A stretch of DNA of 24,192 bases from DALYLB01 sp046154695 (GTDB lineage Bacteria; Acidobacteriota; Blastocatellia; RBC074): assembly GCA_046154695.1 (NCBI GenBank), contig JBJXFI010000310.1, forward strand, positions 1 to 24,192, in the 5' to 3' direction. The translations under genes were made by a program, and so were the position numbers. Positions within the stretch are counted from its first letter, which is position 1, and each line of letters begins with the position of its first letter. This document shows positions 1 through 11,669 of the stretch, piece by piece. The notes beneath the pieces are model-generated. The model ran no database searches. It was not told the DNA's origin and was given only the letters and a program-made list of their open reading frames with translations.

Positions 1-395
1 GTCACGAGCGCGGCGCGCTCCCCGCCTCGCATCTCGTCGAGCAGCGTCGCCGCCCGCTTCTTCGCCTGATCGAACCGGTTGTTGAACCGCAGGCTGAACG
101 AATCGTCGAAGAGGATGACGGTTGCGCGCTCCTTCTCGGCGTCGTTCGCCTGCCCGCTGCCGAAATAGGGGCGCAGGAAGGCGAGCACCAGCAGCAGAAA
201 CGCCAGGCAGCGCATCAGCAGCAGCAGCAGGTTCGTGAACTGCCTGCGCCGGATCGTGCGCTGGGGAACCCGCCGGACGAACATCAGCGAGGGAAACTCG
301 ACGCGCGGCGCCTTTGTGCGCCGCACCAGATGAACAATGATCGGCGCGGCGATCGCCGCGAGGCCGAGCAGAAAGAATGGATTGAGAAAAGACAT
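1..395 (-). CDS. BatA-type VWA membrane protein, N-terminal part (cut by window edge)
   Basis: The reading frame starts at an ATG (393-395, minus) and runs off the window, so only about 131 residues are visible. It begins MSFLNPFFLLGLAAIAAPII, a membrane segment typical of the BatA N-terminal domain (TIGR02226/PF07584). A basic stretch with RRRQF follows, then a second hydrophobic segment (FTNLLLLLMRCLAFLLLVLA), then the start of a VWA domain. The motif ILFDDSFSL supplies the DxSxS of a metal-ion-dependent adhesion site. It is the last visible gene of the minus-strand cluster, 21 bases beyond the DUF58 stop codon, and MoxR-DUF58-BatA is a standard gene order. Seen: the two hydrophobic segments and the MIDAS motif. 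Inferred: an inner-membrane VWA protein working with the MoxR ATPase. The C-terminal part, which may carry further domains, is unseen. Confidence 0.85.
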   Translation of the reverse strand, partial: MSFLNPFFLLGLAAIAAPIIVHLVRRTKAPRVEFPSLMFVRRVPQRTIRRRQFTNLLLLLMRCLAFLLLVLAFLRPYFGSGQANDAEKERATVILFDDSFSLRFNNRFDQAKKRAATLLDEMRGGERAALV

Positions 396-416
396 CTCGT
401 AAAAACCTGTCGTTGA

Positions 417-1418
417 TCATTGCCGCGAGCGCCGGGCCAGGAACGAGAAGAGCGCATGGTCGAGCGGCTTGTCCGTGGTCAGCAGCTCATAGTCGATCTT
501 GTTCCGGATGCAGCCCTCGCGCAATTGCTCGACGTGCGCCTGAATCGTGCTGCGGTACCCTTCGCCCAGGATGTCGGGCAGAACGTGAATCTGTTCCTCG
601 GTCTCGGCGTCTTCGAGCAGCACGGGCTCCGTGAAATCGAAATCGATCTCGTTCTTGTCCAGCACCTGAAAGACGATCACGTCGTTGCCCTTGAACCGCA
701 GGTGCTGGAGCGCGCTGATCAGCGGCTCCGGCTCGTCGTAAAAGTCCGAAACGACGACGATGATGCCCCGGCGGGTGATGCGTTCGGCGGCCTGATGGAG
801 CATCTTCGAGAGCTGCGTCTCGTTGCCCGCCTCAAGCTGGCCGAGCCGCCCGAAGATCGTTCGCATATGGCCGCTGCGGCTCTGCGCGGGGACGTGCGTC
901 CGGACCTCCTCGTCGAAGGCGATCAGCCCCACGGCGTCCTGCTGCTTGTTCGACAGATAAGCCAGCGAGGAGCCGAGAAACTGGGCATACTGCAGCTTCG
1001 TGACCCCGGTCGTCGTGTACCGCATCGACGCGCTCGCGTCGATCAGGATGTGGCACTGCGTGTTGGTGTCGGCGCGGTACTTCTTGATGTAATACCTGTC
1101 GGTCCGCCCGAGCAGCTTCCAGTCCAGATACCGAAGATCGTCGCCGGGCATATATTGCCGGTACTCGGCGAACTCCGTCGAAAATCCCGTGAAGGGCGAG
1201 CGGTGAAGCCCCGAGATGAACCCTTCGACCACGGTTCGGGCCAGCAGCTCGAGCGACGTGATTCGAGACAGCACGTCCGGCGCCAGAAACCGCGGCTCCC
1301 CGCCGGCCGATCGCGGCGCCTGCCCGACCGGCGATTCTTCCCCGCCGCCGCCGAGGCTCAGCCCCACGGTCTCCGTCGATGAGCGAAATTTCGAAAAGAG
1401 AGACTTGATTGCCTTCAT
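417..1418 (-). CDS. DUF58 domain protein (MoxR-associated, VWA-like)
   Basis: This 333-residue protein has the DUF58 signature at about residues 75-106: a GxxxEFxxYRxYxPGDDxRYxDWK pattern (F83, Y86, D93-D94, D99-W100). A VWA-like fold follows, with the DASAS metal-site motif at 127-131 and FYDEPEPL later. There is no membrane segment, so it is probably cytosolic. The first 45 residues are low complexity (GGGGEE) and poorly conserved-looking. The ATG is supported by an AGGTGA ribosome-binding site about six bases upstream. It lies 19 bases after the MoxR stop codon, so the two are almost certainly co-transcribed. In known systems DUF58 proteins are partners of MoxR ATPases; the substrate here cannot be told. 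Confidence 0.92.
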   Translation of the reverse strand: MKAIKSLFSKFRSSTETVGLSLGGGGEESPVGQAPRSAGGEPRFLAPDVLSRITSLELLARTVVEGFISGLHRSPFTGFSTEFAEYRQYMPGDDLRYLDWKLLGRTDRYYIKKYRADTNTQCHILIDASASMRYTTTGVTKLQYAQFLGSSLAYLSNKQQDAVGLIAFDEEVRTHVPAQSRSGHMRTIFGRLGQLEAGNETQLSKMLHQAAERITRRGIIVVVSDFYDEPEPLISALQHLRFKGNDVIVFQVLDKNEIDFDFTEPVLLEDAETEEQIHVLPDILGEGYRSTIQAHVEQLREGCIRNKIDYELLTTDKPLDHALFSFLARRSRQ

Positions 1419-1437
1419 GAATTCACCTGCCGCCTCG

Positions 1438-2457
1438 TCACAGCCCCGATTTCGGCTCGGGAACCGACTCGATCAGCCTGCGAATCACCTGATCGGCATC
1501 GATCTTTTCGGACTCCGCCTGGAAGTTGAGCAGGATGCGGTGGCGGAGAACGGGCTGCGCCATCGCGCGAATATCCTCGCATGAGACGTTGTAGCGCCCA
1601 TTGAGAATCGCGCGCGCCTTGCCGGCCAGCACGAGGAATTGGGACGCGCGGAGCGATCCGCCCCAGGTCACCCACCGGTTGACGAACTCGGGCGCCTTGT
1701 CCGTGCCCGGGCGGCTGGTGCTCACCAGATTGACGGCGTACCGGGTGACCGAATCGGCCGCCGGCACCTTGCGAACCAGCCGCTGAAAGGCGATCAGATC
1801 CTCGGCCGCCATCAGCCGCTCCAGATTCAGATCCTGCGGCGAGGTCGTCATCTTGACGACGTTGATCTCGTCCTCCTCCGGCAGATAGCCGATCCGCACC
1901 ATGAACATGAAACGATCGAGCTGCGCCTCGGGCAGCGGATAGGTTCCCTCCATTTCGATCGGATTCTGCGTCGCGAGCACGAAGAACGGCTTCGGCAGCG
2001 GATAGGTCGTCCCCTGCACGGTCACGTTCCCCTCCTGCATCGCCTCCAGCAGCGCGGCCTGCGTCTTGGGCGGCGTTCGATTGATTTCGTCCGCCAGGAT
2101 GATGTTCGCGAAGACCGGCCCGCGAATGAACTGCAGCTTCCGATGCCCCGTCGTCCGGTCCTCTTCGATGATCTCGGTTCCCGTGATGTCCGCGGGCATC
2201 AGATCCGGCGTGAACTGAATTCGCTTGAAGGAAAGATCGAGCACCCCCGCCAGCGTCCGAACCAGCAGCGTCTTGGCCAGTCCCGGCACGCCCGTGATGA
2301 TCGTGTGTCCGCCGACGAAGATCGAGATGAGAACCTGCTCCACGACGTCATCCTGACCGATGATCACCTTGTGGATCTCGCGCATGATCTTTTCGCGCGA
2401 GGCCGTCAGATTGTTCAAGAGCTCTTCGTCCCGGATCGTAGTTGCTTCTGCCGCCAT
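1438..2457 (-). CDS. MoxR-family AAA+ ATPase
   Basis: This 339-residue protein is full length for the family. Walker A is GVPGLAKT (56-63), Walker B is ILADEIN (120-126, D123/E124), sensor 1 is ATQNP (N165), and PLPEAQLDRF (arginine at 182) matches the MoxR arginine-finger region. The C-terminal lid contains SLRASQFLV and VLRHRI, typical of MoxR. The start is the ATG at 2457, with GAGGAA about nine bases upstream. It sits between the DUF4159 and DUF58 genes. MoxR ATPases act as chaperone-like remodelers of VWA proteins, so the DUF58, BatA and 761-residue VWA products of this cluster are the likely partners (inference). The 55-base gap before the gene holds a stem-loop. Confidence 0.96.
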   Translation of the reverse strand: MAAEATTIRDEELLNNLTASREKIMREIHKVIIGQDDVVEQVLISIFVGGHTIITGVPGLAKTLLVRTLAGVLDLSFKRIQFTPDLMPADITGTEIIEEDRTTGHRKLQFIRGPVFANIILADEINRTPPKTQAALLEAMQEGNVTVQGTTYPLPKPFFVLATQNPIEMEGTYPLPEAQLDRFMFMVRIGYLPEEDEINVVKMTTSPQDLNLERLMAAEDLIAFQRLVRKVPAADSVTRYAVNLVSTSRPGTDKAPEFVNRWVTWGGSLRASQFLVLAGKARAILNGRYNVSCEDIRAMAQPVLRHRILLNFQAESEKIDADQVIRRLIESVPEPKSGL

Positions 2458-2473
2458 TAAATTGTTCCTCGAT

Positions 2474-2493
2474 GTCCGCCGTCGCGGGCGGAC
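2474..2493 (-). other. Stem-loop in the DUF4159-MoxR gap
   Basis: Seven-base arms GTCCGCC (2474-2480) and GGCGGAC (2487-2493) flank a six-base loop. One A-T pair and one wobble pair could extend the stem at its base. It sits in the longest intergenic gap of the cluster, 16 bases upstream of the MoxR start codon. No T-run follows on the minus strand, so it is not a classic terminator. It may be an mRNA processing or stability element that sets MoxR expression apart from the upstream genes. Confidence 0.5.
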
Positions 2494-2512
2494 GTGGGTT
2501 GGGAAAGCCCGA

Positions 2513-3334
2513 TCAATGAGTCAGCGCATAGATGATGTAGTTCACGCCGAACTTGTACGCTTCGTTCGTCTCCTCGATCGGGCGAAAGGGATTATCGGAA
2601 AACTGCCAGAAATCGCTGACGTCGTAATTGTAATTGACGACCATCATCAGCCGCCCGCGTTCGTCCTCGAGCCCCCAGAATTCCGGATAGAGCGTCTGCG
2701 AAGAGACATAGCCGCCCCCATAGACCGGAGGCAGATCGAGCGTCTTGATCGAGAAGAAGCAGTTGAAGATCGGATTCGTGATCTCCAGCCGCTTCAATTC
2801 GAATTCGGGGAAGGCCTTCTTGAGATGGTATTGCAGATTGGCGAACTGCCGCGGATCGCGAAAGTCGTCGATCATCAGAAAGCCGCCCCGAAGCACGTAT
2901 TCGCGCAGCCCGGCGATCTCCTGATCGCTGAGGGTCATAAATCCCACCTCGCACAGATAGGCGAAGGGGAACTTGAAAAGCTTCGGATCATCCAGCGAGA
3001 GGATCGGCTCGTTGACGTTGAGCGAGGCGTCGATCTTCGAGAGTTCCGCCATGATCTTCATCAGGTGGCGGCTCGCGACCGGATAGTCGTGCGACCAGGG
3101 CGGGCCGCCGTCGCCGAGCACCGGATTATAGCCATAGTTGAACTGGCTCGCGTCATAGCGAATCCGGACGAAGGTGAACCTGCCCGACAGGTTCTCGTCC
3201 GTCTTCGGGATCCCGTTTTCGTACACCGGCGGGAGATCCATCTGGGGTTTCCGGTGCCGCTGCCGCTGCGCGAGCGTGAGCCCGGAGAGCAGGCAAATGA
3301 TGATCGCGGCGATGATGAGCCTGGTTCTATTCAT
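2513..3334 (-). CDS. DUF4159 domain protein, exported
   Basis: This 273-residue protein starts with a signal peptide (MNRTRLIIAAIIICLLSGL, probable cleavage after TLA near residue 22). The rest resembles DUF4159, a ThuA/GATase-like fold. Visible hallmarks are FTFVRIRYD at the start of the domain, a YPVASRHLMKIM segment, LREYVLRGGFLMIDDF in the middle, and a late YNYDVSDFWQF/NPFRP region before a C-terminal NYIIYALTH. DUF4159 genes are regular neighbours of MoxR/DUF58/BatA genes. The gene starts 10 bases after the stop of the upstream TPR/peptidase gene, and no strong Shine-Dalgarno is visible, so it may be translationally coupled. The biochemical activity is unknown. Location in the periplasm is inferred from the signal peptide. 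Confidence 0.88.
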   Translation of the reverse strand: MNRTRLIIAAIIICLLSGLTLAQRQRHRKPQMDLPPVYENGIPKTDENLSGRFTFVRIRYDASQFNYGYNPVLGDGGPPWSHDYPVASRHLMKIMAELSKIDASLNVNEPILSLDDPKLFKFPFAYLCEVGFMTLSDQEIAGLREYVLRGGFLMIDDFRDPRQFANLQYHLKKAFPEFELKRLEITNPIFNCFFSIKTLDLPPVYGGGYVSSQTLYPEFWGLEDERGRLMMVVNYNYDVSDFWQFSDNPFRPIEETNEAYKFGVNYIIYALTH

Positions 3335-3344
3335 ACGGCATTGC

Positions 3345-6107
3345 TCACTGACCTGTGATCTTCAACAGGAGTTCTTGCGCCTTGTCGAAGCCGGGCGCCG
3401 CTTCGAGCGAGCGGAGCACGGCGCGTCGCGCCTCGCGGGTCTTGCCCGCGGCGAAATAGGCCCGCGCCAGATTGTAATGCGCCTCGGCCGGATTGGGGGG
3501 ACTGGCCGCGAGCGCGACCTGGAATTCCCGAACGGCGGAGGCCGCCTCGTTCCGTTCGAGATAGAGGTCGCCGGCCATCGTGTGCGCTGTGTGCTCGAAC
3601 GGATTGACGTAAAAGCTCATCTGGAGAAGCTCGAGCGCCCGCGCCTTGTCGCCGGCGGCGAATTTGAGCTGGGCGAGCTTCTTCAGGGCGTCGTAGTTGT
3701 TCTCGTCGATCCTGAGAAGAGCATCGAGGGCGTCGGCCTCCGCGGCCTTGTCCCCGCGCTTCTCGTGGATCTCCGCCAGAATCTCATAGGCGTTGCCTTC
3801 CTCGCCCTGAAAAGGAAAGAGCTCGATCGATTTCCTGAGATAGGGAATCGCCTTGTCCGAATTTCCGGCGGCGTGGAGCGCCATCCCGGCGCGGATATTC
3901 AGCGCGAAGTCTCCCGGCGTCTCGTCGGCGCGCCGGACCAGGTCGTCGGCGGAGATCTGCCCCGTGAGCGGGCTCTTCCAGAGCGATTCGAGCGTCTTGA
4001 AATACCCGCCGATTTTCGCCTTCACGTAGGCGTTGAATTCGCGGTCAAAATCGGCTTCCGAGAGTTTCAGGGCCTGCAACAGGATCTCGGGCGTCTTCTT
4101 CTTCTCCCGATAGCCGCGCAGCATCTCGATGATCGCATTGAAGCCATAGCGCTCCTCGACGAAGTGGCAGATCTGGGAGGCCTCGAAATAGGCGAGGCCG
4201 ATGTCCTCCGGGCGCTTCGGCCGGATGAAGCCGTTGTCGAGGTTGGCGATCGTGAACCATTTGCCTTCGGAGAAGGCCTTGATGTGCCCGATGTTCCAGT
4301 CATCGCCCCAGCCCGGGCGGGCCTTGTGCTCCTCGTAAACGGACAATCCCTCGGAGAACCAGCGGGGAATCAGGTGATCGGTCGCCTGCAGCGTGATGAC
4401 GTGCGCGTATTCATGCCACATCGTGCTTCCCCAGTTGAACTTTCCTCCGGGGCGGGCGGTGGGGGAGTCCTGCGCGATGACCTGCCCGAAGCAGACGCCG
4501 AGCGCGCCCAGTCCCGTCAGGCCGAGCGCGCGAACCGAGAAATCGGCGCTGCTCGGGAAGATCTCGACCGAGATCGGCCCCCTGGGCGTGAATTGATACC
4601 GGGCCGCCAGCTTTTTCTGGGCCTCCCCCAACAGTTCGGACGCGTATTGCGACAGCACGTCGCTCTCCGAGGGCGCGATCTTGAACAGAAAATCTCCGCT
4701 TCGGGTCTCGCGGTACTCCTTCATCGAATCGAGCAGATCGAGCGTGTTCTTCGCCCAGACATTGAAAGGATCGCCGGCGAAGGACTCCTCGATGGCCGCG
4801 CGGCCCGCATCGTACTCGCCGAGGCGCAGCAAGCCCGTTCCCAGCGCCAGATGCGAGGACCACTGCCGCGGCGAGAGCCTGACGGCCTCCCGCAGAAAGG
4901 CCACCGACTCCTTGTAGCGGCGCGTCTGTGTGGCGAAGTGGGCCAGGGTTTCGTAGAGCATCCCGTTCCGCGGATTGATCGCGAGGGCCGCTCGCGTCTC
5001 GCTCTCGAAATCGTTCGCGCGATTCTGCAGCCAGGCCATCGAGGCCCGCAGCGCGCGCGCTTCGGGCGAATTGGGATTCACGTTCAGCGCCTCGTCGATC
5101 AGATTCGACGCGGACTGGTATTTCTCGGCCTCCAGATCGACCATCGCCGCGAAGGTCTTCGCCTCCACAAAATTGGGATTGATCTTCCGCGCCTGCGCGA
5201 GGGCGGCGTTCATCGCGTCGCCGCCTTCGATGCGCTTGTTGGCGGCGATCGCCAGGTGCAGCCGCGCGCTGTTCGGATTGAGCTTGGCGGCCTCGGCCAG
5301 GATCTCCGCGGCCTCCGCGTAGTTGTATTTCGCGGTGAAGAGCTCCCCCCGGCTCAGGTGGGCCTCGATATAGGCCGGATCCTCGCTGATCGCCTCGTCG
5401 AAGATATCGTTCGCGTCCTTGAACTTTTCGAGATGGACGAGCGCCCGCGCCGTGAGCGTCAGCTCCTCGGCCGTCATCCCCGTCGTCTCGTCATAGAACT
5501 TGACGAAGGACGCGAAGATCTCCTGCGCCTCGGTCTCTTTTCCCGTCAGTTTCAGAATCTCGGCCCGGCGCAGATCGGCATGGGCCCGGATGGCCCGCCA
5601 CGGCTGCTCGTCGTCTTCATCGACGTCCTCCGCTTTTTTCTTCCGCGCATCGGGATTCGGCGCATTCGCCGCGTTCGCCGCCGGCTCCGGCCGCTTCTCG
5701 GCGGCGCGGGCGGCCCGCTCGAACTCGGCGATCGCTTCCGCATAGCGGCCGGTCGCGGCCAGGGCCTCGCCGAGCATCAGGCGGGACTGCGCCTCGTTCC
5801 GGGGAACGGCCGCGAACCGCCTCGCTTCGCGCTCGGCCTCCTTGTACTGGCCGGTCTCCAGCCACGCGCGCAGCAGCCCCTTTTGCGCGCGGCCGTCATT
5901 CGGATTCGCCTGCAGCAGGAGCGTGAAGGTCGCGATCGCGGGCGCGTACTTGCCCTGCCGCAGCTCCTCTTCCGCTCCATCGATCGGCGAATCCTGCGCC
6001 GATGCGCACGCCATCGCGAAAAGAAGCGTGAACAGGCTTCCCAGCAAGAGGGCCAGGAAGAGCGCCGGGAGGCTTCGCGGGCGGGTTGTGAAATTCGATC
6101 TCGACAT
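3345..6107 (-). CDS. TPR protein with embedded gluzincin (peptidase MA-like) domain
   Basis: This 920-residue protein has a signal peptide (residues 1-37, cleavage near ASA-QD). TPR repeats fill about 45-450, interrupted by a charged, Ala/Pro-rich insert at 137-167. A metallopeptidase-like domain covers about 475-690, and a second TPR block runs from about 715 to 915. The peptidase domain has WHEYAH (H565, E566, H569) followed by WFSEGLS (E586), the zinc-ligand arrangement of peptidase MA-like gluzincins (PF13485 type), so the active-site residues look intact. It lies 12 bases after the caspase-like gene and 10 bases before the DUF4159 gene. Inferred: a periplasmic scaffold and possible protease serving the VWA complex. 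Proteolytic activity is not shown by sequence alone. Confidence 0.9.
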   Translation of the reverse strand: MSRSNFTTRPRSLPALFLALLLGSLFTLLFAMACASAQDSPIDGAEEELRQGKYAPAIATFTLLLQANPNDGRAQKGLLRAWLETGQYKEAEREARRFAAVPRNEAQSRLMLGEALAATGRYAEAIAEFERAARAAEKRPEPAANAANAPNPDARKKKAEDVDEDDEQPWRAIRAHADLRRAEILKLTGKETEAQEIFASFVKFYDETTGMTAEELTLTARALVHLEKFKDANDIFDEAISEDPAYIEAHLSRGELFTAKYNYAEAAEILAEAAKLNPNSARLHLAIAANKRIEGGDAMNAALAQARKINPNFVEAKTFAAMVDLEAEKYQSASNLIDEALNVNPNSPEARALRASMAWLQNRANDFESETRAALAINPRNGMLYETLAHFATQTRRYKESVAFLREAVRLSPRQWSSHLALGTGLLRLGEYDAGRAAIEESFAGDPFNVWAKNTLDLLDSMKEYRETRSGDFLFKIAPSESDVLSQYASELLGEAQKKLAARYQFTPRGPISVEIFPSSADFSVRALGLTGLGALGVCFGQVIAQDSPTARPGGKFNWGSTMWHEYAHVITLQATDHLIPRWFSEGLSVYEEHKARPGWGDDWNIGHIKAFSEGKWFTIANLDNGFIRPKRPEDIGLAYFEASQICHFVEERYGFNAIIEMLRGYREKKKTPEILLQALKLSEADFDREFNAYVKAKIGGYFKTLESLWKSPLTGQISADDLVRRADETPGDFALNIRAGMALHAAGNSDKAIPYLRKSIELFPFQGEEGNAYEILAEIHEKRGDKAAEADALDALLRIDENNYDALKKLAQLKFAAGDKARALELLQMSFYVNPFEHTAHTMAGDLYLERNEAASAVREFQVALAASPPNPAEAHYNLARAYFAAGKTREARRAVLRSLEAAPGFDKAQELLLKITGQ

Positions 6108-6119
6108 ATGGTTTGGCGC

Positions 6120-7175
6120 CTACTTCTGTTTCGATTTGATGGTCTGATTGAGCCGGGCCAGTTCGATCAGCAGCTTTTCGAGCGCGTCCTCGTACTCCTC
6201 TTCCTTCATCTGCGCTTTTCGGGTCTTGAGCTGTTCGATCTCACCTTCAAGACGAAGGCGGTCGGCAAACAGTTTCGCCAATTCCGGATTCCCGCCCGCC
6301 TGCTGTTGGGGCAGCGAGTCGAAGAAGGTCAGCTTCGCGAGGCCTCCGTCGCCCTCCTCGCCCTTTGGATGGCCCGCGCCGTCGCCGTTGTCGTCGATCA
6401 GCGAATGCTCGGTCGCGAGGTTCCCCTTTTGCTTGTAGTACATCTCGGTCAGCTTGCTCGCGTAATCGAAGGCTTCGAGAACCGAGACCCGGCTGTTTTT
6501 GTCGGTGTCGGCCTCGGGATTTCCGAGCGCCGAGATGAAGTATTCGGGGAAGTGGGTCGCGTTCTGCTCCATGCCGCTACGCGTGGCCGTGACGATGACG
6601 CGCCCCTCGCCCGCGAGCGGCTTGATGAACTCGCCGCTTGCGCTCGCCATGTTGACGATCACCACGCGGCGCGCCGGCAGGGAATTGATCAATTGGGCGT
6701 AATCGCCGGCCGAGAGGTCCGGGCCGATCAGGTTGAACTTGGCGATCTTCCCGTCGAAGCTGCCGTGGCCGATGAGGAAGATAAACAGCTGGTTGTCCGG
6801 ATTCAGCGCGTTTCGCAATCCGACGAAGGTCTGCCGCACGTTTTCGGCGGTCGCCTTCTGCGCGCCGGCCTCCGGCGTCTCGGCCAGCGACAAGACCTTC
6901 TCCGGCGCGAAGCCGAGCTCCCCGAGAAGCTTCGATTTGAGCGACGCCGTCCACGCCGAAAACTGCTTGCTGTAGGCCTCTTCGCCGCCGATCCCGGTGA
7001 TGACCACCGCGAATTTGTTCTGATCCGGCGGGAGCCTGGGCATTGCCGGCCGGGCCGGCTTCCGCGGCGATTCCTCCGCGGGCCGCTGCGGAGGGCGGAC
7101 GATCGGAACATCCTGCGCGCAGGCGGCCGCCGTCAGGGCGATGAGTAGAAAAGTTGTCGAAAATAGGCTTCGCAT
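6120..7175 (-). CDS. Caspase/C13-like fold protein with Ser at the nucleophile position
   Basis: The protein has 351 residues from the ATG at 7175, which begins a good signal peptide (MRSLFSTTFLLIALTAAACA-QD). A GTG at 7229 would add 18 residues and overlap the upstream gene, so it is rejected. FAVVITGIGGEE (55-66), FIFLIGHGSFDG (131-142) and VVIVNMASASGEF (171-183) look like the first strand, the His strand and the nucleophile strand of a caspase/legumain-like fold. H137 is present, but the usual Cys of a CxSG motif reads Ser (S178). TATRSGMEQNATHFPEYF follows, then DTDKNSRVSVLEAF, an EF-hand-like loop. The C-terminus (about 310-351) is a charged probable coiled coil. A periplasmic pseudo-peptidase or scaffold is likely. 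Family membership is inferred by eye. Confidence 0.8.
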   Translation of the reverse strand: MRSLFSTTFLLIALTAAACAQDVPIVRPPQRPAEESPRKPARPAMPRLPPDQNKFAVVITGIGGEEAYSKQFSAWTASLKSKLLGELGFAPEKVLSLAETPEAGAQKATAENVRQTFVGLRNALNPDNQLFIFLIGHGSFDGKIAKFNLIGPDLSAGDYAQLINSLPARRVVIVNMASASGEFIKPLAGEGRVIVTATRSGMEQNATHFPEYFISALGNPEADTDKNSRVSVLEAFDYASKLTEMYYKQKGNLATEHSLIDDNGDGAGHPKGEEGDGGLAKLTFFDSLPQQQAGGNPELAKLFADRLRLEGEIEQLKTRKAQMKEEEYEDALEKLLIELARLNQTIKSKQK

Positions 7176-7195
7176 CGTAATTTGAGGAACGGGCT

Positions 7196-9481
<2,286 letters not shown>

Positions 9482-9521
9482 CTGCTGATACTCCAATTCC
9501 GTGAGCGCGGGGTTGCCGGAT

Positions 9522-9536
9522 ACACGCCATGCGTGT
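9522..9536. promoter_or_regulatory. Palindrome in the leader of the MoxR/Bat cluster
   Basis: ACACGC and GCGTGT form a perfect six-base inverted repeat around CAT. It lies between the TATAAT element at 9556-9561 and the start codon at 9481, so it falls within the expected 5' leader. It could be an operator or an RNA hairpin. No regulator can be named. Confidence 0.35.
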
Positions 9537-9555
9537 TTATCATAGGCGAGTCCGC

Positions 9556-9583
9556 ATTATAACCAACAGGTGGACTTGGTAAA
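9556..9583 (-). promoter_or_regulatory. Probable promoter of the MoxR/Bat cluster
   Basis: Read on the minus strand, TTTACC (9578-9583, four of six matches to TTGACA) and a perfect TATAAT (9556-9561) are separated by 16 bases. The expected transcript start is near 9549, giving a leader of roughly 70 bases to the ATG at 9481. It is the only strong sigma70-like element noticed upstream of the seven-gene cluster. Confidence 0.5.
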
Positions 9584-9608
9584 ACCGTTTCACCTTCTTC
9601 GGTAAGTT

Positions 9609-9622
9609 CATGTTCGGACATG
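9609..9622. promoter_or_regulatory. Small palindrome upstream of the membrane-protein gene
   Basis: CATGT and ACATG flank TCGG, a five-base inverted repeat in the divergent intergenic region, about 47 bases before the ATG at 9669. The role is unknown; the short arms mean it could be chance. Confidence 0.2.
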
Positions 9623-9668
9623 AGGGGGCGTGCGAGACGACGATCAAGGAATTTTGAAGCGAAACCAC

Positions 9669-10319
9669 ATGATGATTCGACGCGAGGAGAGCATACTTGA
9701 TGGACGCCGATTTCGCATGCTGGGCGGGCTGCCGCTGCTCTTTTTTATCGCGCGGGTCATTGAATACACGCGCGTCGGGACGCCGAGCCAGGTCTTGTGG
9801 CTGTGCCATCTGGCCAATCTGTTCCTGGCGATCGGGCTTCTGGCCGGTCAGGCGGCGGTGATTCGGATCTCGGTTCTGTACGTGATTTTCGGTATTCCTC
9901 CCTGGGCGGTCGATATGTGGTTCATCAAGATCGTCACGCCCGTTTCGGTCTTCTCGCATCTGGGCGGCCTGGCGGTCGGGATTTTTGCGATCTCGAAAGT
10001 TCGCATGCGATCGGGCCTGTGGCCGCTCGCCCTGCTCGTCTTCATCCTGCTGCAGATCCTCTGCCGCCTCTTCACCCCGCCGGATTTGAATATCAACACC
10101 GCGCACCGGGTCTACGGGCTCTGGACGAATATCGTCAGCGTCTATTGGCAATATTGGGTGATTTCGACGCTCGTCGTCGCCGCCAATCTTTGGCTCATCG
10201 AATTCGCGCTGCGAATGCTGTTTCCGCCGGACGCGGAGGGAATCTCAAACGCCTCAAGCGCCTCAAGCGCCTCAAGCGCCTCAAGCGTGGATGGCGCGAT
10301 TGCGCGAGACAGGGGATGA
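9669..10319 (+). CDS. Polytopic membrane protein of unknown function
   Basis: The protein has 216 residues from the ATG at 9669; a GTG at 9630 would add 13 residues, but its G-rich upstream stretch is too close to the codon to act as a ribosome-binding site. Neither start is strongly supported. About six membrane helices are visible (for example LPLLFFIARVIEY, LWLCHLANLFLAIGLLAG, ISVLYVIFGIPPWAVDMWF, LALLVFILLQILCRLF). Between the last two helices lies a hydrophilic loop, PPDLNINTAHRVYGLW. The C-terminus is a low-complexity Ala-Ser tail encoded by a 9-base tandem repeat. It is divergent from the MoxR/Bat cluster and convergent with the MFS gene, seven bases apart. I do not recognise the family. 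The reading frame is real judging by its clean hydrophobic pattern. Confidence 0.75.
   Translation: MMIRREESILDGRRFRMLGGLPLLFFIARVIEYTRVGTPSQVLWLCHLANLFLAIGLLAGQAAVIRISVLYVIFGIPPWAVDMWFIKIVTPVSVFSHLGGLAVGIFAISKVRMRSGLWPLALLVFILLQILCRLFTPPDLNINTAHRVYGLWTNIVSVYWQYWVISTLVVAANLWLIEFALRMLFPPDAEGISNASSASSASSASSVDGAIARDRG
10251..10286 (+). repeat. 9-bp tandem repeat (gcctcaagc x4)
   Basis: Four perfect head-to-tail copies of GCCTCAAGC, with one degenerate copy just before (tctcaaacg). In the host gene each unit encodes Ala-Ser-Ser, giving the C-terminal NASSASSASSASSVDG tail. A multiple-of-three repeat can change length without breaking the frame. Confidence 0.95.
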
Positions 10320-10326
10320 CCGGCCC

Positions 10327-11643
<1,317 letters not shown>

Positions 11644-11669
11644 TTGTGAATCCAATAGAGAGCCCGCCC

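Noticed and set aside
3174..7148. A 1324-codon open frame on the plus strand
   Set aside because: It lies antisense to the TPR/peptidase, DUF4159 and caspase-like genes, which have clear domains, signal peptides and tight spacing. Its translation is Arg/Leu-rich without recognisable domains, as expected for a GC-rich antisense shadow.
10251..10286. CRISPR-like or origin iteron array
   Set aside because: The 9-bp units are directly adjacent with no spacers, in frame within a coding region, and no replication gene is nearby.
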